Origin: Aminipila butyrica | Lineage (GTDB): Bacteria > Bacillota > Clostridia > Peptostreptococcales > Anaerovoracaceae | Reading direction: 5' to 3' | DNA length: 64,000 bases | Assembly: GCF_010669305.1 (NCBI RefSeq) | Contig: NZ_CP048649.1 | Location: forward strand, 186,001-250,000 | In this document: in pieces, positions 8,278 to 17,464 of the stretch | Position numbering within the stretch: the stretch's first letter is position 1 | Layout: each line of letters starts with the position of its first letter | Made by a program: the position numbers and the translations under genes | The notes under the pieces: model-generated | The model's database searches: none | Told to the model about the DNA's origin: nothing | What the model saw: the letters and a program-made list of their open reading frames with translations, nothing else

Positions 8278-9519
8278 ATGGATTTAGTCACACAAAAAAC
8301 GGAGGAGAACAGAGTACTTATTTTCTCGGCAGCATTTATTGTTATATTCTGCTGTTCTGCTTCCGCAGCATTTTCAGTTTTTTCAGTACCCCTTCAAAAC
8401 GCTACGGGGGCTAATGCGGCTCAAGTCGCCCTAACCCTGACCATCTATCAGTCTTTCATGGCCTTGTTCGGGATTATTTCGGGAAAGATTGTAGACCGAT
8501 TTGGTCCGCGGATGTTGATGTACGCAGGCGGGCTTATTTTTGGCTTGGGCTGGCTGTTGACGGCCTTTGTAAACACCTTGCCGCTGCTGTATTTAACTTG
8601 TGGCTTTATTGCTGGTGCAGGAAACGGGCTCTTGTACAATCCATCCATCAACACGGCCTTAAAGTGGTATCCGGAAAAGAGAGGAACGATGTCCGGTATT
8701 CTGCTAGGATCGGCATCCTTAGGACCTTTGGTCCTAGCCAAAGCAGGCGCGTTGCTTTGTGAACAATTTGGCACAAAAGGTTTTATTTATATTGGTCTGG
8801 CCTACTGGATTCTAATCTGGTTAGTGGGCTGGAAGATGAAAGCCCCAGAAGCGGGCTGGAAACCAGCAGGGTTTCAGCAGCTGGCTGCCAGCGGGGTTAC
8901 ATCTCTGCAACGGGATTTTACCCCAGGCGAGATGCTCCGCACAGGCAAGTTCTGGCTCATGCTAGTGCTCTTTGCTATATCCTGCACATCAGGTATTATG
9001 ATGATTGGTTCATTGTCCAAGATTGCTCAGATACAACTGGCTATTACCCCTTTAGCTGCTGCTAACTTTGTAGCTATTAACTGCCTGTCCAACTTTTGCG
9101 GACGATTGATTGTAGGGCGGTTCTGTGATAAGACCGGAGAACTGAAGACTTTGCTGGGAATTTTGGTGGTGACTATTATCGGCCTGTTTGGCTTAAGAAT
9201 AGCTACCACGCAAATGCTCTTCATTTTCTTCCTAATTCTGTTGGGGGCTTCTTTCGGCGGCGTGCTGGTGGTATTTCCACCATTGACTTCAAAGACTTTT
9301 GGCGTAAAGAACTTCGGTATCAATTACGGCATCATGTTTTTTGCTTATGCGATTGGCTCCCTGGTGGGACCACAGATTGCAGCCAATGCGGTTAACGACA
9401 GCCTGGGAGTCCACGCTTACAGCATGGCCTATATAGTCGCCATCGGTGTGGCGGCACTTGGTATTCTAGTAGACGTCATCATGATAATCAGTCAAAGCGG
9501 TAAAAAAGCGATACAATAA
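8278..9519 (+). CDS. MFS transporter, OFA-like
   Basis: A 413-residue transporter with about 12 predicted membrane segments and conserved MFS loops (GKIVDRFGPR after TM2). It resembles the transporter at the left of the window in size and family but is clearly not a recent duplicate. AAGGAG at 8266-8271 supports the ATG at 8278. It forms a two-gene operon with the aldo/keto reductase, under the divergent LysR regulator. It probably carries a small organic acid; direction and substrate are unknown. Confidence 0.85.
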   Translation: MDLVTQKTEENRVLIFSAAFIVIFCCSASAAFSVFSVPLQNATGANAAQVALTLTIYQSFMALFGIISGKIVDRFGPRMLMYAGGLIFGLGWLLTAFVNTLPLLYLTCGFIAGAGNGLLYNPSINTALKWYPEKRGTMSGILLGSASLGPLVLAKAGALLCEQFGTKGFIYIGLAYWILIWLVGWKMKAPEAGWKPAGFQQLAASGVTSLQRDFTPGEMLRTGKFWLMLVLFAISCTSGIMMIGSLSKIAQIQLAITPLAAANFVAINCLSNFCGRLIVGRFCDKTGELKTLLGILVVTIIGLFGLRIATTQMLFIFFLILLGASFGGVLVVFPPLTSKTFGVKNFGINYGIMFFAYAIGSLVGPQIAANAVNDSLGVHAYSMAYIVAIGVAALGILVDVIMIISQSGKKAIQ

Positions 9520-9539
9520 ATATTTAATGGAGGTAAATT

Positions 9540-10502
9540 ATGGAGTACATTAACGTAAAAGGTGTGAAGAAACCTGCATCAAAATTGGTTATGGGTACGG
9601 CTTGGTTCAGTCCGGACTTCGAGGATGAAATTTTTAAGATGTTAGACCTTTATGTGGAAAGCGGCGGAAACGTTATCGACACAGGCCGTTTTTATGGAAT
9701 CGCTCGTTCCGAAGGTATTTTGAAAAAGTGGTTTGATTCCAGGAATAATCGGAAGGATTTGATTATCGTGGATAAGTGCTGTCACCCTATCATTACCCCG
9801 GATGGTGTTCATCATCCAGAATATTGGCGAGTAAAGCCAGATTTGATTACCGATGATCTGCATTACAGCTTGTTTCATACTGGCTGCGATTTCTTTGATA
9901 TTTACCTGCTTCATCGAGATGAGCCAAAGCTGCCTGTATCTGAAATCATCGATCGGCTGGAAATGCATCGTCAGGAAGGCCTGATTGGAGCATATGGCTT
10001 CTCTAATTGGGAGCTTGACCGGGTGAAAGAAGCTTACGAATACTGCCAGGAAAAGGGTTACACTGGTTTAGCAGTAAATAATCCTTCTTATTCCCTTGCC
10101 AAGGTACGTACTGCCCGGTGGCCGGGAACCGTGTATGCAGACGATGAATATGCTGCATGGCATGAAGGCAAAGACATCACGTTGTTTAGCTGGGCGGCCC
10201 AGGCACACGGCTTCTTTGCCGATATTTACCCTCGAGATGGCAGTGCGCCGAAAGATATTCAGGAAGCCTTCTTCTATGATGACAATTTTGAACGGTTAAA
10301 GAGAGCTCAGGAATTGGGCAAAGAAAAGGGTGTAGACTCCATCAATATTGCCTTAGCATACGTGCTTTGTCAGCCTGCTGGTGTAGCTGCTATCATTGGC
10401 AGCAGAAGTCGAAAGGAATTTGATTCTTGTATTCAGACTCTGAATGTAAAGCTGTCTAAAGCAGAGTTGGATTACCTGTCTTTAAAGTCTGATTGTTTAT
10501 AG
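9540..10502 (+). CDS. aldo/keto reductase
   Basis: A 320-residue NAD(P)H-dependent (beta/alpha)8-barrel oxidoreductase of the aldo/keto reductase superfamily. The catalytic Asp and Tyr are seen in VIDTGRFYG, a Lys in VDKCCHP, and the His in YLLHRDEP. The C-terminal nucleotide-binding segment appears as AAIIGSRS. GGAGG stands 7 bases before the start and the gap after the transporter is 20 bases, so the two genes are co-transcribed. It likely interconverts a carbonyl and an alcohol in the same catabolic route; specificity cannot be read. Confidence 0.9.
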   Translation: MEYINVKGVKKPASKLVMGTAWFSPDFEDEIFKMLDLYVESGGNVIDTGRFYGIARSEGILKKWFDSRNNRKDLIIVDKCCHPIITPDGVHHPEYWRVKPDLITDDLHYSLFHTGCDFFDIYLLHRDEPKLPVSEIIDRLEMHRQEGLIGAYGFSNWELDRVKEAYEYCQEKGYTGLAVNNPSYSLAKVRTARWPGTVYADDEYAAWHEGKDITLFSWAAQAHGFFADIYPRDGSAPKDIQEAFFYDDNFERLKRAQELGKEKGVDSINIALAYVLCQPAGVAAIIGSRSRKEFDSCIQTLNVKLSKAELDYLSLKSDCL

Positions 10503-10531
10503 GTAAAGGTGTAAGCTTTACCCTGTTATAT

Positions 10532-10574
10532 AAAATTACTATGGCCAAAGGAAGTGCCATAGTAATTTTTTTTT
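10532..10574 (+). terminator. intrinsic terminator after aldo/keto reductase
   Basis: A 14-bp perfect stem AAAATTACTATGGC (10532-10545) pairs with 10556-10569 and runs into a tract of nine T residues. Confidence 0.9.
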
Positions 10575-10663
10575 GGTATAATGAACCTATGTGGTTATAA
10601 GGTAATATGAAAGCAGTATGGCAAAAATCTTGCATTGAAATAGTACTATTTTAATCTGTATTG

Positions 10664-10682
10664 GAGACAACGGTGTTGTCTC
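10664..10682 (+). other. leader hairpin upstream of larE
   Basis: A perfect 8-bp stem GAGACAAC-GGT-GTTGTCTC, not followed by a T run, lies about 35 bases before the larE ribosome binding site. It could be a 5'-UTR stabiliser or a regulatory hairpin. I match it to no known riboswitch. Confidence 0.4.
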
Positions 10683-10730
10683 TTGGGGCATTGCCGAGAG
10701 AAAAATAGTGTAAACAAGGAGAAAAAGATC

Positions 10731-11552
10731 ATGGAAAATACAGCAAAAGAATATATGAAGAAGTATGAGCAGTTAAAAGAGGAACTGAAGAAGCTGGGCA
10801 GTGTGTCGGTAGCCTTTTCCGGCGGAGTGGACTCTACGCTGCTGGTATATGCGGCTAAGGAGGCGTTGGGCGATCAAGCGTCAGCGATCATCTGCAAGTC
10901 AGCTTTTGTACCGGATCGGGAATATGAAGAGGCCGTGGCTTTTGCAGAAGCTCACCAGATTCCGTACCAGGTGCTGAGTATGGAGGTGCTGTCTGTGGAA
11001 GGTTTGGAGGACAACCCAGAGAATCGATGTTATCTGTGCAAGAAGGCCATTTTTTCTGCCATCTTGGAAAAGAGCAAGGAGATGGGCAGGAAGTTTGTAG
11101 CCGAAGGGTCCAATATGGACGATGCATCTGATTACCGCCCGGGGAAAAAAGCGATTATTGAGCTTCAAGTGACCAGCCCGTTGTATGCAGTAGGCCTGTA
11201 TAAGGCAGAAATTCGTCAGATTTCTAAGGAGCTGGGGCTGCCAACCTGGGATAAACCGTCCTATGCCTGTCTGGCTTCCCGGTTTGTCTATGGGGAGACT
11301 CTGACCTTGGAAAGGCTGAAGAGAGTAGAGCTGGCAGAAGAATTTCTGCGAGGCTTAGGGTATCGGCAGCTGCGGGTACGGGCCCATGGAGACTTGGCCA
11401 GAATTGAGTTAGAGGAAGCTGATTTTGACAGCATGATGGAAAAGAGTCGACGACAGGTCGTTCACCAGAAATTCAAAGAGCTGGGATTTCAGTACATATC
11501 GCTGGATTTGCAGGGCTACAAGATGGGCAACATGAACGCAGGGCTACAGTAA
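10731..11552 (+). CDS. larE: ATP-dependent sacrificial sulfur transferase LarE
   Basis: A 273-residue PP-loop protein. The ATP-binding SGGVDST motif is at residues 30-36, followed by the NRCYLCKKAIF segment and the ACLASRF region, where LarE proteins carry the sulfur-donating cysteine. LarE adenylates the pyridinium carboxylate and donates sulfur to build the nickel-pincer nucleotide. AAGGAG at 10716-10721 fixes the ATG at 10731. It is a single-gene unit with terminators on both sides. It lies near a LarC1-like gene, which supports a pincer cofactor role; PP-loop relatives with other substrates remain possible. Confidence 0.88.
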   Translation: MENTAKEYMKKYEQLKEELKKLGSVSVAFSGGVDSTLLVYAAKEALGDQASAIICKSAFVPDREYEEAVAFAEAHQIPYQVLSMEVLSVEGLEDNPENRCYLCKKAIFSAILEKSKEMGRKFVAEGSNMDDASDYRPGKKAIIELQVTSPLYAVGLYKAEIRQISKELGLPTWDKPSYACLASRFVYGETLTLERLKRVELAEEFLRGLGYRQLRVRAHGDLARIELEEADFDSMMEKSRRQVVHQKFKELGFQYISLDLQGYKMGNMNAGLQ

Positions 11553-11604
11553 ATAGAAAATGGCTATTTTCTGGGCGTGTGCTTTATAGAGAATTCTGTA
11601 TTAT

Positions 11605-11637
11605 AAGAATAGAGGTTAAAATCTCTATTCTTATTTT
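11605..11637 (+). terminator. intrinsic terminator after larE
   Basis: A 10-bp stem AAGAATAGAG (11605-11614) and CTCTATTCTT (11623-11632) around an 8-base loop, followed by ATTTTTG. Confidence 0.85.
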
Positions 11638-11658
11638 TGTGATTGAAAGGAATGGATT

Positions 11659-11766
11659 ATGTTGAAAACGTTATTGCTGTTTACCCCCTTCCTTTTGTTT
11701 ATAGCTATGAGTATTTTTTCAATATGGATTGTTTGGCATGCTATTAAACATATAAAAAACAAATAA
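11659..11766 (+). CDS. 35-residue single-pass membrane protein
   Basis: A short frame of 35 codons: a charged N-terminus (MLKT), one hydrophobic segment of about 22 residues rich in F, I and W, then a basic tail HAIKHIKNK. GAAAGG lies about 9 bases upstream. It is placed between the larE terminator and the CadC/ArsR-type promoter. It has the composition of a real small membrane protein, but I know no family for it. It may be chance. Confidence 0.4.
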   Translation: MLKTLLLFTPFLLFIAMSIFSIWIVWHAIKHIKNK

Positions 11767-11819
11767 TATAGAGGTTTTAAAAATTGAAGATTGGAAAAGG
11801 TAAAAAATTTAAAATCGTA

Positions 11820-11848
11820 TTGACAGGAAATATAACTGAGAATATAAT
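11820..11848 (+). promoter_or_regulatory. sigma-A promoter of the metal-regulator operon
   Basis: TTGACA (11820-11825) and TATAAT (11843-11848) with 17-base spacing: a perfect vegetative promoter in front of the CadC/ArsR-type gene. Confidence 0.85.
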
Positions 11849-11871
11849 AGTTGAAAGATTATACAACTATT
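11846..11871. promoter_or_regulatory. probable ArsR/CadC operator
   Basis: The inverted repeat AATAGTTG-N10-CAACTATT overlaps the -10 box and the start point, as expected for autorepression by an ArsR/SmtB-family repressor that leaves the DNA on metal binding. Confidence 0.7.
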
Positions 11872-11892
11872 TAACTTATGAGGGGTGATCTT

Positions 11893-12261
11893 ATGTGCGC
11901 TTATGAACCGGATATTGACCGATGTGATTGTAACACGATTCACGAAGAAGTTGTAAATGATGTTCGTGAACATATGCCAGAGGAGGATACGCTCCTTGAT
12001 TTAGCGGATATTTTTAAAGTATTTAGTGATTCTACGCGGGTAAAAATTCTTTATGCTCTGTTTCGCGCAGAAATGTGCGTCTGTGATATTGCTGTTCTTT
12101 TAGGTACTACAAAATCCTCCATTTCACATCAGCTTCGAATTTTAAAACAAGTAAAGCTGGTAAAATATCGAAAGGATGGGCGTGTGGTCTATTACTCTCT
12201 TGCGGACGAACATGTTAAGAGCATTTTCAAAGAAGGACTTATTCATGTCTGCGAAAAATAA
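11893..12261 (+). CDS. ArsR/SmtB-family metal-sensing repressor (CadC-like)
   Basis: A 122-residue winged-helix repressor. The start is set at 11893, because GAGGGG precedes it and the upstream ATG at 11878 overlaps that site. Cysteines in the N-terminal CAYEPDIDRCDC segment and the CVC motif of helix 3 (MCVCDIA) match the four-thiolate Cd/Pb/Zn site of CadC. DNA recognition is by TKSSISHQLRILK. It heads a unit with a two-helix membrane protein and a broken cadA, so it once controlled metal efflux and may now control little. Confidence 0.9.
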   Translation: MCAYEPDIDRCDCNTIHEEVVNDVREHMPEEDTLLDLADIFKVFSDSTRVKILYALFRAEMCVCDIAVLLGTTKSSISHQLRILKQVKLVKYRKDGRVVYYSLADEHVKSIFKEGLIHVCEK

Positions 12262-12357
12262 TATTTTAATATTTAACAGGGGCTGTTCTTGTAGACCATT
12301 TTGGCTGTACAGGAGCAGCATAAAGTCTTATTTATTCATAGGGAAGGGGGAGCTAAA

Positions 12358-12543
12358 ATGCAATCTGTCATTTTTACTATATTTGGACTTCTGATTGGCC
12401 TTGCTGTATGTGGAGCAGGAATTTATTATTGGAGTAAAGAAAAATATGACCAAGAATCAGTTAGGATTTATCGTATCGTTACATTGATAGGAGCTGTAAT
12501 TACGATTGGTTTGGCCGCAAAAATCGGTATTCTTGGACTTTAA
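12358..12543 (+). CDS. small two-helix membrane protein of the metal-efflux unit
   Basis: A 61-residue protein with two hydrophobic helices (about 3-24 and 40-60) joined by a charged loop WSKEKYDQESVRIYR. A GGGGGAG site ends 6 bases before the ATG at 12358. Small membrane proteins of this shape are often found between ArsR-type regulators and CadA-type ATPases in Firmicutes. Its function is unknown; a role in metal transport is inferred from position. Confidence 0.65.
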   Translation: MQSVIFTIFGLLIGLAVCGAGIYYWSKEKYDQESVRIYRIVTLIGAVITIGLAAKIGILGL

Positions 12544-12606
12544 GCATATTTTTTTTTGCCAATTAGTGGAATAGTTGTACAATAATATACATAAGGAGAT
12601 GATGAT

Positions 12607-12951
12607 ATGGCTGCAATGAAAAAAGAGTATATACTGGAGGGACTCTGTTGCGGTAACTGCGCGGCGAAAATTGAGCGGGATATTGGAAAAATTGGCGGTG
12701 TGTCCTTTGCAGCCGTCGATTTTGTATCCAAAACTCTCACCATGGAAATTGCCGAAGGTACAACTGTAAACAGTCTTGCTGCTCAGGCAGATGCCATTGT
12801 CAGACGTCACGACTCTCAAGTTGTGGTGAAAGAAAATTCTTCTAGTTATTTGATTAATTCTAATTCCTTAGCAATATCCAAGTTTACTTCTAAGACATTG
12901 ACGGTTATTTCACCGAAAATACCAAACAGTCTACCCTGCGTATGCTGTTGA
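12607..12951 (+). pseudogene. cadA remnant: HMA domain of a Cd/Zn P-type ATPase, truncated
   Basis: The first about 78 residues form a heavy-metal-associated domain with GLCCGNCAAKIE (CxxC metal site) and the following segment expected at the start of CadA/ZntA ATPases. The homology stops near 12840. The frame then runs antisense through the end of kdpC and stops at 12951. No membrane or catalytic part of the ATPase is present anywhere in the window. The ribosome binding site AAGGAG is intact. The simplest reading is a cadA gene cut by the rearrangement that placed the kdp operon here. A functional stand-alone metallochaperone with an accidental tail is the alternative. Confidence 0.75.
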
Positions 12952-13472
12952 ATGATACCCTCTAATTGTTCCTGCGATAATCCAGTTGATTCAACTAGAG
13001 CTGGAATCTGAATAGATGCCGATTCTGGACTGATGTGTGGATCAAGGCCAGAACCTGATGCTGTCAGTAAATCTGTTGGGATATCCTCTTTGGAAATAGA
13101 AGGACTTACAGCTAGAAATTCCGCAATGTCGGCTTCTACGCGTTTTGTAAGTTTAGGATTGGTTGCAGCATAGTTTTTGGAACCCGAACTGATACCGGTG
13201 TAAGTTCCATCAGCCTTTTCTTCCTGTGTATAGGTGTTATAACCCACAGCGGAAGGGCGATTTTTCATGAAGCGCTGGTCTGTAAAATCCTGTCCGACCA
13301 GCTCTGAACCTATTGCTTGCCCATCAAAAACAAGGAGACTGCCATTTGCCTGATATGGAAAGAGAAGTTGACTAATTCCAGTAAGCAAAAGGGGATAAGC
13401 CAGCCCGCAGATTAGGAGCATTGTTACTGTAATAAGCAGTGGTTTCTTGATTCCTTTCAAAGATTTAATCAT
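12846..13472 (-). CDS. kdpC: potassium-transporting ATPase subunit KdpC
   Basis: A 208-residue subunit with one N-terminal membrane helix (about 12-32) and an extracytoplasmic domain containing the conserved SGSGLDPHISP motif. KdpC stabilises the KdpA-KdpB complex. It is the last gene of the kdpFABC operon, 90 bases after kdpB. Its last codons overlap, antisense, the tail of the broken cadA frame, which marks the recombination junction. Confidence 0.97.
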   Translation of the reverse strand: MIKSLKGIKKPLLITVTMLLICGLAYPLLLTGISQLLFPYQANGSLLVFDGQAIGSELVGQDFTDQRFMKNRPSAVGYNTYTQEEKADGTYTGISSGSKNYAATNPKLTKRVEADIAEFLAVSPSISKEDIPTDLLTASGSGLDPHISPESASIQIPALVESTGLSQEQLEGIIQQHTQGRLFGIFGEITVNVLEVNLDIAKELELIK

Positions 13473-13562
13473 ATTCGATAACCTCCAATTCTATAATTAG
13501 GGCATTTACGCCACAAATACACGATTTTTGTTTAGTCTACGGTTTTAGCATCAAGCAGACCC

Positions 13563-15617
13563 TTATAATCCAAAGACTGCCAATAAGGGAGTAATCAAAA
13601 TATCGATCAGTTTGATACCAATAAAAGGTGCTGCGATACCACCAAGTCCATAGATTAGCATGTTACGAGTTAACAGCTTTTCAGCGCGCAGCGGTCTATA
13701 TTTTACACCTTTCATTGCCAAGGGAATCAGCAGCGGAATGATAATCGCGTTGAAAATCAAGGCAGATAAAATCGCACTGTACGGTGTGGAAAGAGCCATG
13801 ATGTTCAGCGTTTGCATCTGGGGAATCACCACCATGAACATGGCAGGGATAATCGCAAAATATTTAGCAATATCGTTGGAGATGCTGAATGTTGTAAGCG
13901 AGCCACGTGTAATTAAAAGCTGTTTACCAATTTCTACCACATCCAAAATCTTGGTAGGATCGGAGTCCAGGTCAATCATATTGGCTGCTTCTTTGGCTGA
14001 CTGAGTTCCGCTGTTCATCGCAATACCCACATTGGCCTGTGCCAAAGCAGGAGCATCATTGGTGCCGTCACCTGTCATAGCAACTATCTTGCCTTCGGAT
14101 TGCTCAGCTTGGATTGCCTGAATCTTATCTTCGGGCTTACATTCAGCAATAAAGCTGTCCACACCGGCTTCCTGCGCAATGGTAGCCGCCGTCAGGGGGT
14201 TATCTCCAGTACACATAATGGTCTTAATACCAATTTCCCGGAGTCTTGCAAATCGCTCCACAAGACCTTCTTTTATTGTGTCCTTTAGATAGATAACACC
14301 TAAAATACGTTTATCAACAGAGACCACCAGTGGCGTACCACCAAGCTTAGCGATTTCAGTTACTCGCGCTTCCAGGTCCTTTGGACCAGAACCACCCAGC
14401 TCTTGTACATATTTCTGAATGGAATCAGAAGCACCTTTTCGAATTTTGGTTCCATCAGGGAGATTAACACCGCTCATGCGTGTCTGTGCAGTGAATTCTA
14501 CAAACTCCATGCCACTGATGGGGTGATCCGTTTTGCCACTCAGCCGTGCTCCCAGCTGAACAACAGATTTTCCTTCAGGGGTATCATCTTTGAGGGAACT
14601 AAGCACAGAAAAATGAATCAACTCCTGTTCGCTAACGCCATCTACAGGAATGAATTTTGCAGCCATTCGGTTGCCATAGGTAATAGTGCCTGTCTTGTCT
14701 AAAATCATGGTATCCACATCGCCGCAGGCTTCCACCGCTTTACCAGACATAGCAATCACATTAAATCGTGTTACCCGATCCATTCCTGCAATGCCGATTG
14801 CTGACAACAAGCCACCAATGGTTGTAGGAATCAAGCATACTGTCAGAGCAATCAATGTGCATAGTTGAAGCCTAACGCCACTGTAGAGCGCAATAGGGTA
14901 TAGCGTAACAACAACAATTAAAAAAATGAGGGTCAGGCTTACCAGCAGCGTATTTAATGCAATTTCATTAGGCGTTTTTTTGCGGGAAGCTCCTTCTACT
15001 AAAGAAATCATTTTGTCCAAAAAGGATTCTCCGGGATTGGAAGTAATCCGGATTTTTAACCAGTCACTGGATACGGTTGTACCACCCGTAACAGATGAAA
15101 AATCACCACCGCTCTCTTTGAGTACAGGTGCAGATTCGCCGGTAATAGCAGACTCATCGACAGAAGCGATTCCTTCCATCACCTCACCATCATTGGGAAT
15201 TAACTCTCCTGCCTTAACTAGTACCATATCCCCCTTTTTCAAAGAGCTGGCACTTACGATTGTTTCCGTTTCATCCATGTTCAAAATTCGGGCCTGCATA
15301 TCTTTTTGCGTTTTTTTCAGACTTTCTGCCTGTGCTTTACCCCGTCCTTCTGCAACGGATTCCGCAAAATTAGCAAAGAGTACAGTAATAAAAAGGATTA
15401 TGGATATGATAAGGTTGTACCCACGCAAATTATTTCCTTCATCTCCAAATAGGCTCGGAAAAAAGCAAAGCAATAGTGTTGTGAGAAAACCTATTTCTAC
15501 TACAAACATGACAGGATTTTTAATCATGTACCAGGGGTTTATCTTTGTAAAGGCTCCTATAATAGAGGATTTCAGAATATCCGCTGTAATTAATTTTGTT
15601 TTCTTTTCATTGTGCAT
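13563..15617 (-). CDS. kdpB: potassium-transporting P-type ATPase subunit KdpB
   Basis: A 684-residue catalytic subunit of the high-affinity K+ pump. The phosphorylation motif DKTGTITYGNR, the TGESAPV actuator loop and the GDGTNDAPALAQANVG hinge motif are intact. About seven membrane segments are predicted, and the length is normal. It hydrolyses ATP to drive K+ through KdpA. It lies 12 bases after kdpA in the operon. Confidence 0.98.
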   Translation of the reverse strand: MHNEKKTKLITADILKSSIIGAFTKINPWYMIKNPVMFVVEIGFLTTLLLCFFPSLFGDEGNNLRGYNLIISIILFITVLFANFAESVAEGRGKAQAESLKKTQKDMQARILNMDETETIVSASSLKKGDMVLVKAGELIPNDGEVMEGIASVDESAITGESAPVLKESGGDFSSVTGGTTVSSDWLKIRITSNPGESFLDKMISLVEGASRKKTPNEIALNTLLVSLTLIFLIVVVTLYPIALYSGVRLQLCTLIALTVCLIPTTIGGLLSAIGIAGMDRVTRFNVIAMSGKAVEACGDVDTMILDKTGTITYGNRMAAKFIPVDGVSEQELIHFSVLSSLKDDTPEGKSVVQLGARLSGKTDHPISGMEFVEFTAQTRMSGVNLPDGTKIRKGASDSIQKYVQELGGSGPKDLEARVTEIAKLGGTPLVVSVDKRILGVIYLKDTIKEGLVERFARLREIGIKTIMCTGDNPLTAATIAQEAGVDSFIAECKPEDKIQAIQAEQSEGKIVAMTGDGTNDAPALAQANVGIAMNSGTQSAKEAANMIDLDSDPTKILDVVEIGKQLLITRGSLTTFSISNDIAKYFAIIPAMFMVVIPQMQTLNIMALSTPYSAILSALIFNAIIIPLLIPLAMKGVKYRPLRAEKLLTRNMLIYGLGGIAAPFIGIKLIDILITPLLAVFGL

Positions 15618-15629
15618 AATAATACCCCC

Positions 15630-17354
15630 TTAATGCCACAAAGCTATGTGTTCGGCCACTGGGCCAAGAATCAGTGCCGGGAAAAACGTCAGTGCAGCAA
15701 TAACAAGCACCACCATAAATAAAGCGACTGCAAATGTGCTCGTATCAGTTCTCAACGTGCCGATAGATTCACTGACAGGGTGCTTCATCATCAGTGAATT
15801 GGCTATAGCCAGAGAGATGATGATGGATAGATAACGACCGAAGAACATGGTAAGCCCCGTGGTGATATTCCAAAAAAGGGTGTTATCAATTAATCCTTCA
15901 AAACCGGAACCATTGTTGGCAGAAGAAGATGCAAATTCATATAAGACTTGGGTTAACCCATGGTGGCCTGAATTGCTGATTCCTGCTAAACCTGCCGGGA
16001 TGGTCACGGCCAATGCTGTGAAAGTCAGAATCAGCAGTGGATGAATCATGATACCGAGCGCAGTCAGTTTCATTTCCCGGCCTTCAATTTTCTTTGCTAA
16101 ATACTCTGGCGTGCGCCCTACCATTAGTCCGCAGATGAACACAGTCAGAATCACATACAGAAGCATATTTAAGAGGCCAACACCCTTGCCGCCGAATACC
16201 ATGTTAAGCATCATATTTACAAGGGGAACCAGTCCCCCAAGAGGTGTCAGCGTATCATGCATATTATTAATGCTGCCGGTGGTAAAGGCTGTTGTTACAG
16301 CTGTAAATAATGAGGACTGTGTGATCCCGAAGCGCATCTCCTTGCCCTCCATGTTACCCATGCTTTGACTGAGACCTGCTTGCTCCAGCGCAGGATTTCC
16401 AGCTTGTTCTGCATTAAAGCAAACGGCGAGGCCTATCATAAAAAGGAGAAGCATAACTGTAAAAATAGGCTTTGCTTCACTACCCAAAAATAAAATTTTA
16501 GCCGCCTGATTTTTTTTATTTTTCTCTTTTGTATGACTTCTCACCATGAGACCAAACATGATTACACAAGCACCGGGCAGAAGCATCATGGACAACATCT
16601 CCAACATGTTAGTAAAGACCGTTGGATTTTCTAACGGTGTTGCTGAGTTTGCGCCAAGAAACCCGCCGCCGTTGGTACCAATATGCTTAATGGATTCCAA
16701 TGCAGCAATTGGACCCATGGCAATGTCTTGATATTTTCCCTCAATAGTTTGAACGGTTATATTCGGTGACAAATTTTGTACTACACCTTGGGAAACCAAA
16801 AGTAACCCCACAATCAGGGAAAGCGGAAGAAGAACACGTGTCGTAATACGAACAATATCTGCATAAAAGTTACCCATAGCTTTAACTTTGCCGGAAAAAG
16901 CTCGGACAGCGGCCACAGCTACAGCGTATCCAGTGGCGGCGGAAGTAAACATCATAAAAATAATCACCACCATCTGGCTTAAATATGAAAGGCCAGATTC
17001 ACCAGAATAATGCTGAAGGTTCGTATTGGTAATAAAGCTAATTATCGTGTTGAAAGACAGGCTGGGGTCCATTCCTGCGACACTGTTAGGATTAAAAATC
17101 GGCAATGCCTGTAGTCTCAAAATCAGATATCCGACAAATACCATCATTCCATTGGTTGCCAGCATAGCAAAAGCATACTGTTTCCAATTCATTTCTTTTT
17201 GGTCGATGCCGCAGGTCCGATAAATCACATTGTCCACCCGGTCAAAAATCGGATCGGCAAAGGTTCGCTGCCCCACGGCAATATGGTACATATATTTCCC
17301 CATTGGGAGAATTGCAGCAATAAAGAGTACTAGAAATAATACAATTTGCAACAT
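15630..17354 (-). CDS. kdpA: potassium-transporting ATPase subunit KdpA
   Basis: A 574-residue channel-like K+-binding subunit with about ten membrane segments and selectivity-filter-like motifs such as TNGGGFLGANSATP. I choose the ATG at 17354, because AGGTGG lies 8 bases before it and the GTG at 17366 would overlap that site. It follows kdpF closely. All four structural kdp genes are intact, so the pump should work. Confidence 0.97.
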   Translation of the reverse strand: MLQIVLFLVLFIAAILPMGKYMYHIAVGQRTFADPIFDRVDNVIYRTCGIDQKEMNWKQYAFAMLATNGMMVFVGYLILRLQALPIFNPNSVAGMDPSLSFNTIISFITNTNLQHYSGESGLSYLSQMVVIIFMMFTSAATGYAVAVAAVRAFSGKVKAMGNFYADIVRITTRVLLPLSLIVGLLLVSQGVVQNLSPNITVQTIEGKYQDIAMGPIAALESIKHIGTNGGGFLGANSATPLENPTVFTNMLEMLSMMLLPGACVIMFGLMVRSHTKEKNKKNQAAKILFLGSEAKPIFTVMLLLFMIGLAVCFNAEQAGNPALEQAGLSQSMGNMEGKEMRFGITQSSLFTAVTTAFTTGSINNMHDTLTPLGGLVPLVNMMLNMVFGGKGVGLLNMLLYVILTVFICGLMVGRTPEYLAKKIEGREMKLTALGIMIHPLLILTFTALAVTIPAGLAGISNSGHHGLTQVLYEFASSSANNGSGFEGLIDNTLFWNITTGLTMFFGRYLSIIISLAIANSLMMKHPVSESIGTLRTDTSTFAVALFMVVLVIAALTFFPALILGPVAEHIALWH

Positions 17355-17373
17355 ATTCGATTCCACCTTTCCA

Positions 17374-17451
17374 TTAAAATTTCTCGGGATTTATAAGAGC
17401 ATATACCAAATATGTCGCTAACCCCACAATTAAAATCCCCAAAATAATCAT
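17374..17451 (-). CDS. kdpF: KdpF, small stabilising subunit of the Kdp ATPase
   Basis: A 25-residue single-helix protein whose C-terminal TYLVYALINPEKF matches the KdpF signature YxVYALxxPE. GAGGAGG lies 8 bases upstream. It is the usual first gene before kdpA. It is easily missed because of its length. Confidence 0.9.
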   Translation of the reverse strand: MIILGILIVGLATYLVYALINPEKF

Positions 17452-17464
17452 GAATTTTCCTCCT

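Noticed and set aside
14926..15633. 235-codon plus-strand frame opposite kdpB
   Set aside because: Antisense to a strongly conserved ATPase gene, with no ribosome binding site.
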